Shown here piece by piece: positions 1 to 9,350 of a stretch of 64,000 bases of DNA. The notes under the pieces are model-generated. The model worked only from the letters and a program-made list of their open reading frames with translations. It searched no databases and was not told the DNA's origin. The translations under genes were made by a program, and so were the position numbers. How positions within the stretch are numbered: position 1 is the stretch's first letter; each line of letters opens with the position of its first letter. This DNA is from an uncultured Actinomyces sp. (GTDB taxonomy: Bacteria > Actinomycetota > Actinomycetes > Actinomycetales > Actinomycetaceae), in the NCBI GenBank assembly GCA_946998115.1, contig CAMPYB010000004.1:1-64000 (forward strand), given 5' to 3'.

Positions 1-41
1 TATTCTTTGTTAATAAACACAGCAATTCGATGGGTTCATAT

Positions 42-3000
42 ATGGTAAAAAAATTTGCATCAACTATACTAATACTTTGTCTTATAATGACAGGTTTTAC
101 TTTACAACCAGTTTTCGCTAATTCAGTTTTAACAGACACGCAAATAAAAGACATTATAGACAAAGTACGTCCAACTCTACTGGCAACTACTTATGATTCT
201 TCTGAAGTTGCAGGAAAAATAGCTCCTTCACGTTTTCAAAATATTGCAAAAGTAAATAAACAGATAGAAATTTCTAAACGAACAGGACGCAAATTCATAG
301 ATATAAAACCAGAAGAAGTAATAGCTGAACTGCAAAAAGATTATGTACAAAGCGCAGGATACAAACAAACATATGAAAAAATACAAAAACAACTCGACTT
401 ATACCTTACTCAAATCATTAAATCTGATTCTAAAATATCCAATAAAAGCGCAGAATCATATGTAACAGAAATAAAAGCAAAACCTGCCGAATTACTACTC
501 GGAATGACTTATATACAACGCTTATACGATTTCGACTATAATGGATTTAACTTTGCTGAAGGTCTTCGCGCATCAGGATCTTTCGGAAAAGATTTCTCAC
601 CAATGCAACTGGCAATTAGTATAGGTAGCCAAAAAGGTGACGATTTTGCTATGCCTCGTAACATAGAGACTTTTAATAAACTAATCGTCAATACAGTCAG
701 TAACGCTACAGATATAAACAGTTTTATTACAACTAAAGTTCCAACTAAAGATGTTTCAGATTGGTATGCTTCCCAACTAAATGAACATGGAAATATTGTT
801 GCACAAGTAGATTGCAAAAATATTCCAGATGGCACATATAAACTATATGACAAACTTAATACAAGCAAAGGAATTTCTTATATTCTTCCTCTTCTCACGC
901 GCGCAAATGCAAATATGTTTCTAATTTCAAACCCTTCATCAATTAGCTGGGGTATGCAAGAAGGATACATACAAGATACTACAGATGTAAGTGCAAAAAA
1001 TGAATTGCGTAAAAAAATAAATATAGTTGCACAAAATCAAGCAGACTACATTGACTTTTGGGCACGCATGGTTCCTGAAAAAAAGAATAATCTCAAAACA
1101 ACACGTATACTTACTGACGGATTTTTTGTAGCAGGGCGTGGAACTGGAAAAGTCGCATGGTCGCCTAAAGTAGGAGATAAAGCTACAAAAGCAGTAAATG
1201 AATTTTTTGGCCCTATGAATAAGTGGTATGATTTTAAATTTGTCGGAGCTGAAGCATCAGGAGAAGACATCACTTTTTGGATCTCACGCTTACTTGAAAA
1301 CACTGGAAATGCTGGATATTCACACGAATTGACACACCAGTTAGCAGGTAGCACATACTTAAAAGGATATGGAATTAGATCAGGCACTTCAGCAGAACTT
1401 TTACCTCGTGGCTTATATGAAACATATGATGTAAACGATCCAATTTATGGATTAAACCAAATAACAAATTGGGAAAAAGATGGCTATCAAAATTCGTCAG
1501 TAAAAAATTTCACTGATGAAAGTTCAGTTAATAATTATGTACGAAATATGATAGATGTAACAAACACACTTGATTTATTAGAAGCTCAAGAAATCCTTTC
1601 ACGTGATGCTAATATAAAACAAAAATGGTTTAATATTGTTTCACTCACTCCGAGCGCTCAATACAGCGGAAAGTTTGACGAAAAATTTGAACCATCCGAT
1701 TTATCTAAAGCTTCATCATGGAAAAATATAAACGATTTAATTGACGCTAACGCGGTTGTATCACGCTATGAAGCAGAAGGACAAAAACACATTGGAATAG
1801 CAAAATATAATGGCTATCCTGTAATTCCGCTATTTTCACCGTTATTTGGTGCGCCTGTCGCCGCTAATGGCTCAACAGGCGATGTTCATATGCGTCGTAT
1901 AGCTTGGGAACTATTCGGAGAATACGGTTACAGCAAAGGCATGGTACCTTACCTTTCCGACCAATATAAACCACAAGGTACACCTAATGGACAAGCATTT
2001 AGCGACAGCGTAATCTTGCAAAAAATCGCGTCCTTAGATTCAGTTGCAACACTTCGTAAAAATTCTTTCGCTAAACGTGAAAAACGATTAAACGAATTAA
2101 AACCTGTCACAATAAAATGGCAAAATAAGGATATACAAATCAATAGTGTAGAAAAATTACGTGAACTATTTAAACAAGCTATTGATGCTGATTTAGCTAT
2201 AACATCTTCTAATATTCGATCAATCAATACTAATATCGAGCAATTAAAATCTGCAATATATCTCGCATACAAAAAATTAACTAATGAATTTGATAGCAGT
2301 ATTTATGAGCAGAAAAAAACCTATACTCTCACCTATGAAACAACAGGTGAAAAACCCCTCGATACAAATACTCCAATAGACAATAAAACCTATAACAGCG
2401 GTGAAACTGTATTACTTTCAAGTGCACCAAAAACTACATTAATGGAAAACAGCGCTGGCGTAGACGGAAAATGGACTTTCAATGGTTGGAAATTAGAAGG
2501 AACTGACCAAACAATTACACAAATAACAATAGCTGATAAAGATATTAAAGTTGTAGGTTCTTGGACATTTACACCTAATATACACAAAGTTACATATCAG
2601 ATTACAGGTGAAAAACCAGATGACACCGATGTGCCAATCGACGAAACTAGTTATATAACTGGACAAAAAATTGTACTAAAACCATTGCCAAAGACTACCC
2701 GAACTTCTTATCAAGGCGAAAAAGGCACATGGAAATTCACAGGTTGGCTACTAAATGGTGCTCCTGTAACTAAAGACATTACAGTCAATAAAGCAAACAT
2801 AGTTTTATCAGGATCATGGAGCTTTACACCAACAGGAAAACACACTGTAACATTTGTTTATAAAACAAGTGACAGTGCACTTACGCTACCTGCACAACTA
2901 CTTCCACCTGCTCCGCAATCAGAATATAAAGGCACAGTTATTACAATGCCTGACTCTCCTGCCGACTATGTTGATAAAACAAATAAAGGCACATGGAAAT

Positions 3001-3968
3001 TTAAGAATTGGAATCCTGCACAAGTTACTTTAGATCAAGACATAACAGTTATAGGAACTTGGGATTTTGTGCCTGATCCAATAAATTACAAAGAGCTTGA
3101 AGCTGAACTAAAACGCGCGCAAAAAGTATTATCTGACACTGTTATTTCAACTAATGGCAAAGACGTTGAACCAAATAAAAAATGGGTCACCCGTCAGCAA
3201 GCTGATGCATTACAAAAGAAAATTGATCAAGCTATGTTAGCTATAAAAAATGGTACATTTGATAGTCAGCAAGCAGTCGAAATAATATTACAGCAAGTTT
3301 TAAACGCTAAAAACGAGCTCCTTCAAAAACAATTGCCTGGACTAAAACAGTCCAATAAGAGCACGTTAATTCAGAAAATAGCTAAAACAACTCCTAAAGC
3401 GCCAATAGCTACACTTGCTACATGTAAAATAGCTCCAGAAATTACAATTCCTAGTAGCAACAGTGTTTATTACACAGTTAACGACATGCAGGTTGATCCT
3501 GGAAAACACAAATTCAACTACGGTCAGCACGTGAAAGTTATAGCTAAACCACTACATGGATACGCTTTTACTGATAGCGCAACAACTGACTGGAGTTGGA
3601 ACTTTGCTACGCGTGAAAGCTTGAGATGCGACAGTGAGCAAAGTGACACATCCACACCAGCTCCTACACCGACACCTCCTGCACCGGCACCTCTACTACC
3701 AGATCCTGCGAAGCCTGCACCCGGACCTAATGCACCTACAATAGGTTCAAAGCAAAACGCTAAAATTACAGATAACGTAGTTGGAACTAGTAAAAGCAAA
3801 CCATTTGACACTACTGGTTATAATCAGCAAAAAATCAGTGTTGCTCACAATAGTGCTAATAGAGGATTAGCAAATACAGGATTTGAAAGCTTTTACGCGA
3901 TAATTTTGATTATTATTACTCTCAGCTCAATAGGTATTTTTTGTGTCAGATACAAACATGAAAAGTAG
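42..3968 (+). CDS. Cell-wall-anchored ZmpA/B/C-like (M26) zinc metallopeptidase with SHIRT-like repeats
   Basis: Predicted secreted protease anchored to peptidoglycan. The N-terminus (MVKKFAS then a hydrophobic stretch ending VFANS) is a signal peptide. HELTH at nt 1323-1337 is an HExxH zinc site, and the following GTSAELLPRGLYE resembles the conserved segment of M26 ZmpB/ZmpC peptidases that carries the third zinc ligand. Three repeats of about 90 residues (roughly 765-1035) with a TYTLTYETTGEKP-type start and WTFNGW/WKFTGW end look like SHIRT stalk domains. A Pro-rich linker follows, then LANTG at nt 3867-3881, a hydrophobic helix and a basic tail, which is an LAxTG sortase signal. An in-frame ATG at 30 also exists and the frame is open to the window edge; 42 is chosen because the signal peptide begins there. 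The substrate is unknown; relatives cut IgA1 or mucins. Confidence 0.85.
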   Translation: MVKKFASTILILCLIMTGFTLQPVFANSVLTDTQIKDIIDKVRPTLLATTYDSSEVAGKIAPSRFQNIAKVNKQIEISKRTGRKFIDIKPEEVIAELQKDYVQSAGYKQTYEKIQKQLDLYLTQIIKSDSKISNKSAESYVTEIKAKPAELLLGMTYIQRLYDFDYNGFNFAEGLRASGSFGKDFSPMQLAISIGSQKGDDFAMPRNIETFNKLIVNTVSNATDINSFITTKVPTKDVSDWYASQLNEHGNIVAQVDCKNIPDGTYKLYDKLNTSKGISYILPLLTRANANMFLISNPSSISWGMQEGYIQDTTDVSAKNELRKKINIVAQNQADYIDFWARMVPEKKNNLKTTRILTDGFFVAGRGTGKVAWSPKVGDKATKAVNEFFGPMNKWYDFKFVGAEASGEDITFWISRLLENTGNAGYSHELTHQLAGSTYLKGYGIRSGTSAELLPRGLYETYDVNDPIYGLNQITNWEKDGYQNSSVKNFTDESSVNNYVRNMIDVTNTLDLLEAQEILSRDANIKQKWFNIVSLTPSAQYSGKFDEKFEPSDLSKASSWKNINDLIDANAVVSRYEAEGQKHIGIAKYNGYPVIPLFSPLFGAPVAANGSTGDVHMRRIAWELFGEYGYSKGMVPYLSDQYKPQGTPNGQAFSDSVILQKIASLDSVATLRKNSFAKREKRLNELKPVTIKWQNKDIQINSVEKLRELFKQAIDADLAITSSNIRSINTNIEQLKSAIYLAYKKLTNEFDSSIYEQKKTYTLTYETTGEKPLDTNTPIDNKTYNSGETVLLSSAPKTTLMENSAGVDGKWTFNGWKLEGTDQTITQITIADKDIKVVGSWTFTPNIHKVTYQITGEKPDDTDVPIDETSYITGQKIVLKPLPKTTRTSYQGEKGTWKFTGWLLNGAPVTKDITVNKANIVLSGSWSFTPTGKHTVTFVYKTSDSALTLPAQLLPPAPQSEYKGTVITMPDSPADYVDKTNKGTWKFKNWNPAQVTLDQDITVIGTWDFVPDPINYKELEAELKRAQKVLSDTVISTNGKDVEPNKKWVTRQQADALQKKIDQAMLAIKNGTFDSQQAVEIILQQVLNAKNELLQKQLPGLKQSNKSTLIQKIAKTTPKAPIATLATCKIAPEITIPSSNSVYYTVNDMQVDPGKHKFNYGQHVKVIAKPLHGYAFTDSATTDWSWNFATRESLRCDSEQSDTSTPAPTPTPPAPAPLLPDPAKPAPGPNAPTIGSKQNAKITDNVVGTSKSKPFDTTGYNQQKISVAHNSANRGLANTGFESFYAIILIIITLSSIGIFCVRYKHEK

Positions 3969-4007
3969 CTAATATATAAGCTGATATTTTTAGTTATCTA
4001 GAATACA

Positions 4008-4054
4008 ATAGGCTCTGTGTACTATAAAATAGTTTCGCAGAGCCTATAATTTTA
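4008..4054 (+). terminator. Intrinsic terminator after the metallopeptidase gene
   Basis: A perfect 10-bp inverted repeat (ATAGGCTCTG at 4008-4017, CAGAGCCTAT at 4038-4047) extends by a wobble pair and is followed by AATTTTA. It sits 40 nt after the stop codon. Apart from this hairpin and the one at 4274-4313, I see no gene or other signal in the AT-rich gap 3969-4371. Confidence 0.65.
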
Positions 4055-4273
4055 GACGAATTAATTATTATGCATATATTACGCTTAGAAAATCACACAA
4101 AAATTCATACAGCATATATTTAATAAATTTTAAGAAAATTATACATTTATATAATTTTTAAAAAACAAATGACTAAAATCATAAAAACGTACACTAAATT
4201 TGTATATTATGATTATAACTTTCGATAACAACACAAGAATATATGAATAAACACGATATTTAAATTATTCCGC

Positions 4274-4313
4274 AATAAAATTTGGACGCTAAATATTTCT
4301 ATTTAACGCCCAA
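4274..4313 (-). terminator. Intrinsic terminator of the minus-strand surface-protein genes
   Basis: Read on the minus strand, TTGGGCGTTAAAT pairs with ATTTAGCGTCCAA (13 pairs including two G-U) around a short loop (4282-4294 with 4301-4313) and is followed by ATTTTATTG. It lies about 60 nt past the stop of the gene ending at 4372. Confidence 0.7.
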
Positions 4314-4371
4314 GTTTTCATTCTATATGTAAAAATATTAGTGCAACTTTTCAAAATTTAAAAAGATACTT

Positions 4372-4719
4372 TTATATTTTATTTTTACTCTTATTAGATA
4401 CAATCAAAGCACCAGATACTAATAGAATTAGAGCTATTGTGCCTAAACTTAAAATATCTGAACCTGTTATAGGAAGAGCGATAATATTCTTACCTGCCCC
4501 ATTCTTATTGTTGTTAGCGTTCTTATCATTAATATTGTTATTTCCAGCAGGTTGTTTTGGCTGAACAATAGGTTTCTTAGCTTTTGGAATAGGAACTACG
4601 ATTGTTTCATTTTCAAGTTTTTGCATGTCAGAATCAAGTTTAGGTAATACATTCCTCATCATGTCGTTTAGATAGTAAGGATGTTTGCTATCAAACCAAT
4701 TACCATATAATTTTTTCAT
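4372..4719 (-). CDS. Orphan LPxTG sortase-signal protein or remnant
   Basis: A 115-residue reading frame with a Pro/Lys segment, an Asn/Lys-rich linker, the sortase motif LPITG, a hydrophobic helix and a basic end (NKSKNKI). This is a complete cell-wall sorting signal, but there is no signal peptide and no folded domain. The start lies 9 nt after the stop of the 836-residue surface protein, with no clear Shine-Dalgarno, so it could be read by reinitiation. More likely it is the 3' remnant of a larger anchored protein whose front was lost. Translation and function are uncertain. Confidence 0.5.
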   Translation of the reverse strand: MKKLYGNWFDSKHPYYLNDMMRNVLPKLDSDMQKLENETIVVPIPKAKKPIVQPKQPAGNNNINDKNANNNKNGAGKNIIALPITGSDILSLGTIALILLVSGALIVSNKSKNKI

Positions 4720-4728
4720 AGCAAATTC

Positions 4729-7239
4729 TTAGCGATTACCACTCTTATTCAAACGCAAGATAACACATACAATAGTAGCAAAAATTACCAAAATTGCACC
4801 GCTCAAAACAGCTACACCTGTACCGCCTGTAAGTGGCAAATGCAAAGGTGCGAAAACATTCACTTTAATAAGTTTACTAGTCCAAACATTTTCTTTTTGT
4901 GGAATAGTATATTGTGCACTATTACTTTTTAGAGTTCCATCAGAATTAAAAGTAACTTTTTTAATATCTAAATCACTATTATAAGCAAATACTGAGCAAT
5001 CCCAACTACCAACATCTAATGGAACACCATTTATAAGAGCAGTTGTACGCGCATCAGAAGATAATCTATTATCTTCATTTTTGTCGCCAAGTAGAGAATA
5101 TAATGTATAAGGCTTAATCTTTTCTTGCTTTAACAACACAGCAAAAGCGTGCGTAAAATCAGCCTGCTTCCACTGATGCTTATCAACAATGCTATTAGCA
5201 GTTATATCTCTAACTGTAGTTGCATTACTTCCTTTTTTAGTACACACCATTTTAAGATCAATAGGACTCATATTTTTTTGATGCATAGAATCAACATTAA
5301 CTGGTTCAGGTATCAACTGATTTTGCATCAAATTAATCTCATCGTTAGAAACAGACAATGTTAAATCACCTGCGCCTGCAGGGCGTTTCAAAACTTTCAC
5401 TTTTGCTATAGTGTCTCCTATTGAGCCATCAGGATAATGCACTTTAATAGGTATAAAATGTTCAAATTCACCAGCTTTAGGGAACGGACGATAAGTAATT
5501 GGACCATGTTTTTGTACTGTAACCCATTTTCCTAGTGTAACTGTAGAACTCGGATCAAGCTCATACCATGTGCCGGCTGGCAAAGGATTATCTTTATCAT
5601 ATTGCGGTGATTTATTATAAGGATTACTCGTTGTTTTCACATTACCTGCAATAACTTCAAGATATTCATATTTCGGGTCAAATATATCTTTATATTTGTG
5701 ATCTGATTTTATTACTTCGATAGGAGCTTCAATATCATCAAATGTTTTATCAGGATAAATTAGACGAATTTTTTGATTGTATTCTCCAGGCTTTACATTA
5801 TATCCTGGCTTCAAATTAATACTACCGTCAGAATTCAGACTCATCCAATTAGGTAGCGTACCCACTGGTTGATATTTCGTATTAGCTGGAATTTGCAAAA
5901 GCCCTGATGCATCTTTAGGTGGTTCAACTTTTCCAGTTTGACCGATTTTTACAGTAGTTTTTTTATAAAAAGGATTATAAACATCTTTTAACGAGTGTGT
6001 GTCGAAAGAAGCAGTTACTACTTCATTTTTAGTGGGCAAACAGTTTCCTGCCACTTGTGGATAAGTAACATTGATTTTGAAATTAAAAGATTTACCAATT
6101 TGAGCTTGAGAAGCTTTAAATGTAAGCTCACCAGTATCAGGATCTAAATAAACGCTTCCTTCGGGCATATGCGCAGGAGAAAAAGCTTTTTCAACACCAT
6201 CAGGTAATGAACTAGTATCTAAAGTAAAAATAGTAGTTTCAGGAGGAATAGTTACAGATTTTTTGGAGTTATCATATGCAAAATCATATTTATCTCCATT
6301 CCTCGTGTAATTACCAGCTTTATAATAAGGTTTTGATACAATAACTTCGCCTTTTTGAATAACTTTCTTTATTTCATCATATTTTATTTCACCAGGAACA
6401 TCTATATTAGTACCTTGCATCAATTCTTTAACATCACTAAATCCATCGCCATCAGAGTCTTGTGGCCCATACATAGAAAAGAAATTTTCAAAAGAACCAG
6501 CTTTGTTTGAAGATGTGTAACCAGCAACTACAGGTAATTGTGCAGGATCAAAACCATCTTTTACTGTTGCTTTAATTACCCAGTGATGTTTAATATTTTT
6601 GCCGTTTTCAAAATTCCAAAAAGACCTGTGAAAATCTCCACGATCTTTCCAGGCATTAAGCTGGCATAAAGACCCTTTTGAACCAGGTTCAGCGATATTT
6701 GGATCAGTTGATCCAACACCATTGCCCCAGTCATTATGAAATCCTGGATCGGGATAAGTATGAGAAGTACGACTGGTACCTATATGGTCACCAGTGTGGA
6801 ATTGTGCTGGAGTTTGTTCTTTACCTGATGTTTCCCATGTACAAATACTTGGCAAACCAGCTTCAGTCAAACAATTTTCTTTCTCACGGGTTATACGAAT
6901 ACTAGAATCGTCTAAACCGTCAGATAGATAAACGAATTGCCAAACTTGACCGCTAAAAGCATGCGGATCACGATTTTTATTGAACCAGATGTCATACGTA
7001 ACTTGATTACCTTTTATATCAACAACAACATCAGCTCGATCAGGAGCGTTAGCAATATTATTTCCTTTAGGAGTGAACCAACCATAACCATAAGATCCCC
7101 ACCACACATTAGCAGCATGAACTGTTCGTACATTAAATAAAATTGTGCTCAAAAATAAACTAATACAAAGTGTTGCTAATATCGTAGTTACAATCTTACG
7201 AAAACTATTGACACGAGTGGAAATGTGAAATATATGCAT
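4729..7239 (-). CDS. LPxTG-anchored surface protein with YPDG/Rib-like repeats
   Basis: An 836-residue secreted wall protein. A signal peptide ends near VHAANVWW. A lectin- or adhesin-like N-terminal region of unknown fold (about 45-255) is followed by DSDGDGFSD (residues 261-269), a thrombospondin-3/EF-hand-type calcium loop. Then come about three tandem modules, each starting like DVYNPFYKK or DIFDPKYEY and closing with a YPDK/YPDGS strand, which fit YPDG/Rib-type stalk domains of Gram-positive surface proteins. LPLTGG at residue 801, a hydrophobic helix and NKSGNR form the sortase signal. It is expressed from its own promoter-like sequence at 7278-7306. Adhesion is an inference from architecture; no ligand can be named. 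Confidence 0.8.
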   Translation of the reverse strand: MHIFHISTRVNSFRKIVTTILATLCISLFLSTILFNVRTVHAANVWWGSYGYGWFTPKGNNIANAPDRADVVVDIKGNQVTYDIWFNKNRDPHAFSGQVWQFVYLSDGLDDSSIRITREKENCLTEAGLPSICTWETSGKEQTPAQFHTGDHIGTSRTSHTYPDPGFHNDWGNGVGSTDPNIAEPGSKGSLCQLNAWKDRGDFHRSFWNFENGKNIKHHWVIKATVKDGFDPAQLPVVAGYTSSNKAGSFENFFSMYGPQDSDGDGFSDVKELMQGTNIDVPGEIKYDEIKKVIQKGEVIVSKPYYKAGNYTRNGDKYDFAYDNSKKSVTIPPETTIFTLDTSSLPDGVEKAFSPAHMPEGSVYLDPDTGELTFKASQAQIGKSFNFKINVTYPQVAGNCLPTKNEVVTASFDTHSLKDVYNPFYKKTTVKIGQTGKVEPPKDASGLLQIPANTKYQPVGTLPNWMSLNSDGSINLKPGYNVKPGEYNQKIRLIYPDKTFDDIEAPIEVIKSDHKYKDIFDPKYEYLEVIAGNVKTTSNPYNKSPQYDKDNPLPAGTWYELDPSSTVTLGKWVTVQKHGPITYRPFPKAGEFEHFIPIKVHYPDGSIGDTIAKVKVLKRPAGAGDLTLSVSNDEINLMQNQLIPEPVNVDSMHQKNMSPIDLKMVCTKKGSNATTVRDITANSIVDKHQWKQADFTHAFAVLLKQEKIKPYTLYSLLGDKNEDNRLSSDARTTALINGVPLDVGSWDCSVFAYNSDLDIKKVTFNSDGTLKSNSAQYTIPQKENVWTSKLIKVNVFAPLHLPLTGGTGVAVLSGAILVIFATIVCVILRLNKSGNR

Positions 7240-7277
7240 TACACGCCTATCAAATCTAAGAAAAGAACATTTCCATA

Positions 7278-7306
7278 ATAGTATCTAATCTTATAAAAAT
7301 TATCAA
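7278..7306 (-). promoter_or_regulatory. Sigma-70-type promoter of the YPDG surface-protein gene
   Basis: On the minus strand, TTGATA (7301-7306) is separated by 17 nt from TACTAT (7278-7283). Transcription would begin near 7271, giving a leader of about 30 nt before the ATG at 7239. Confidence 0.6.
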
Positions 7307-7417
7307 TAAGAAACACTATGCGACACAACAGATTATTTAGAACAAATCCATATAATATCAAATATGTCGTTGCAATATAGGCTATTCAAGATACAAAATA
7401 TCGTAATTTTTATAATT

Positions 7418-8767
7418 TCAACGATTATAAACTTTACGATAAGTTAATATTCCAAAAGCAATTATTGAAAATATACCTATAAGCACTATTACACTATTAG
7501 AAAACCCTGTTTCTGCAAGATTTGGATAAGGGTTAGGCGCAAATCTTTTTGGTTTTTGCGGAACATTCACTGCAGGTGGCACAACAGGTGGCTTTTGCGG
7601 AACATTCACTGCAGGTGGCACAACAGGCGGCTTTTGCGGACACATAGTAATTACTACAGCAGATTGATCACAACCATCTTCATTTACACCATTCAATGTG
7701 TAACTAGTAGCAGGATTGGCATACAAAGTAAACATTCTAATATACGTATCGTAAACAGAATTATTATTATCTACAATATCAGGACCAATAAGACTATTAG
7801 AACCAATTTCACGTGTAACAACACACTGAGAAGATGTAGCAAGACCATCCTTAGTATTCTTAGCAAGTAAATCTTTATTGAGCGCCAAATCAGTAAGCGA
7901 ATACTTAGGTAAAGATCCTCTTTGCCACTGACTATACTCTGTTAATTCCTGACAAAATTCATCGTATGAGCCAGATCCAGCATTTTCATTTATACATCTC
8001 CGTGTTGTATTTGTAACGCGAATTGGTAAAACAGTAATCTCAGATTTTACTTTCACATCACCTTCAAGTTTTATAGTAAAAACACCAGGTTCATTTATTT
8101 TAAAAGTGTACTCGTTATACATTTCATGATTTTCTAATTCCCCAACAGTCCCCTTATAATTCAAATATTTCACTTCACGCATGTTTTCCGGAGCACTGTT
8201 ATCAACATACGACACACTTCTATACACACCTAAATTTGCGTCATTCAAATCAGAACTGATCAGACCGCCATTTTCAAAAGGAGCTTCGTTTCCTTTAGCG
8301 TCAAAAAAATTTCCATCTGCATCAGCAGTAGCGTCAATAATTTCAAGACTTTTATTAACTGCTCGCGCAGGAACAGGAGGTAGTGCAGTACCAGTTGATA
8401 TAGCAGGAGATTTTGCACGAATTTCCTTATACTTTTCTAGATCTGGCACACTAACTAACGTAAGTTTTACATTTTCAAGAATTTTTGGAACAAACACTGA
8501 AGTATTTTTGACTGACTGTACACTATCCCCAGAAATAAGAAGCATAGTGCTTTGTATATTATATGAAACATGTGCAGTGTCACCAATTTTTTCGACACAA
8601 GTATCGCCAGCATTGCAATTGATTGCACCATCAGTAAGAGAAAATACTCCGCCTCCACCTATAGCGCTATTTGCGACAGGAAAAGGAAAAATAAAAAGGA
8701 AAATAACAGAAAAAACAAATAATATAGTGAGTGGCAAAATATACAATGCCTTCAACTTAGTTTTCAT
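7418..8767 (-). CDS. LAxTG-anchored surface protein of unknown function
   Basis: A 449-residue protein with an N-terminal signal peptide (MKTKLKALYIL then a long hydrophobic stretch). The ectodomain has several Cys residues (NCNAGDTC near the mature N-terminus, later CINENAG and DEFCQEL) that could form disulfides. A Pro-rich stalk contains two 13-residue repeats (PQKPPVVPPAVNV). LAETG, a hydrophobic helix and YRKVYNR form a sortase signal of the LAxTG type associated with class E sortases of actinobacteria. AAGGAG lies 7 nt before the ATG. I do not recognise the ectodomain family. Confidence 0.75.
   Translation of the reverse strand: MKTKLKALYILPLTILFVFSVIFLFIFPFPVANSAIGGGGVFSLTDGAINCNAGDTCVEKIGDTAHVSYNIQSTMLLISGDSVQSVKNTSVFVPKILENVKLTLVSVPDLEKYKEIRAKSPAISTGTALPPVPARAVNKSLEIIDATADADGNFFDAKGNEAPFENGGLISSDLNDANLGVYRSVSYVDNSAPENMREVKYLNYKGTVGELENHEMYNEYTFKINEPGVFTIKLEGDVKVKSEITVLPIRVTNTTRRCINENAGSGSYDEFCQELTEYSQWQRGSLPKYSLTDLALNKDLLAKNTKDGLATSSQCVVTREIGSNSLIGPDIVDNNNSVYDTYIRMFTLYANPATSYTLNGVNEDGCDQSAVVITMCPQKPPVVPPAVNVPQKPPVVPPAVNVPQKPKRFAPNPYPNLAETGFSNSVIVLIGIFSIIAFGILTYRKVYNR
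7554..7640. repeat. 39-bp in-frame tandem repeat coding the Pro-rich stalk
   Basis: Two copies of a 39-bp unit (7554-7592 and 7593-7631) plus a partial third. They differ by very few bases, and each encodes 13 residues of the stalk of the LAxTG protein. Near identity at DNA level suggests recent duplication and possible copy-number variation between strains. Confidence 0.85.
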
Positions 8768-8910
8768 TATTATTCTCCTTAATGAACAAATTTAACTGTA
8801 ATTATTCAAAACAATATATACACATATTCCTAGATATTAATAAAACTTCACAGGTTAAATAAAAATATATGTCTAGATCGCATTTACTATAAAATACAGT
8901 ATACAATACA

Positions 8911-8938
8911 AATTACATTTATTTAATTACATTTATTT
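8911..8938. repeat. Two tandem copies of a 14-bp AT-rich unit
   Basis: AATTACATTTATTT occurs at 8911-8924 and again at 8925-8938, just left of the point where GC-richer sequence begins. No function is evident. Confidence 0.7.
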
Positions 8939-8965
8939 ACCAATTTATATAAAATTAGATTCTTT

Positions 8966-9273
8966 ATGAACAAACTCACTAAGTGGGTTAAGTTCCACAA
9001 ACCACGTACGGCAGGATTGTCCATAGCACTCGCAGTTGCTGGAGCAACTGGAGTATTCAGCGCAAAACATGCTGATACTGCGTCCAACAAACCCACAGTA
9101 ACCGTAGAAGTTCCCGCTAACACCAAAAAGACGCCACTTAAAATCGACGTCGCAGCAGACGACAAGGTGACCGAGGCATCGACGGCGACCATGATTTCAG
9201 CATTCAGATCACACCATCAGGCGAGGCGAGCGTAATCTTTGCAGATGGTACAAAATTACCATTGCAATACTGA
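8966..9273 (+). pseudogene. Frameshifted small secreted-protein gene
   Basis: The first about 65 codons (MNKLTKWVKFHKPRT, then a hydrophobic segment rich in Ala/Gly) encode a signal-peptide-like N-terminus and a Thr/Val-rich mature start. After about 9165 the frame turns into implausible sequence ending at 9235. The alternative frame from 9166 reads GDRGIDGDHDFSIQITPSGE and continues cleanly to a stop at 9271-9273. Restoring one base near 9164-9167 (for example GG to GGG) would join the two halves. It is GC-richer than its neighbours. A short functional 89-residue product cannot be excluded. Confidence 0.55.
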
Positions 9274-9275
9274 AC

Positions 9276-9339
9276 GCAAAGCAAGCTTGACATTTAATGC
9301 AAAGTTAGCTAATCTTTTTATGTAAAGGACGCTTTGCAT
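9276..9339 (+). promoter_or_regulatory. Promoter and probable operator of the XRE/membrane-protein pair
   Basis: TTGACA (9287-9292), a 17-nt spacer and TAATCT (9310-9315) form a strong promoter. GCAAAG occurs at 9276-9281 and within ATGCAAAG at 9297-9304, and the exact inverted copy CTTTGCAT lies at 9332-9339. One copy lies in the spacer and one just after the start site, which suits autorepression by the XRE protein encoded at 9351. Operator function is an inference. Confidence 0.6.
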
Positions 9340-9350
9340 AAAGGAACGAA

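Noticed and set aside
7554..7640. Possible CRISPR repeats
   Set aside because: Repeats are directly adjacent without spacers, are in frame, and encode a Pro-rich stalk.
8181..8795. Plus-strand 204-codon open frame
   Set aside because: It lies antisense to the LAxTG surface protein, has no ribosome site and no recognisable domain; its composition follows the opposite gene.
9160..9273. Programmed frameshift
   Set aside because: No slippery heptamer or downstream structure is visible; mutation or sequencing error is simpler.
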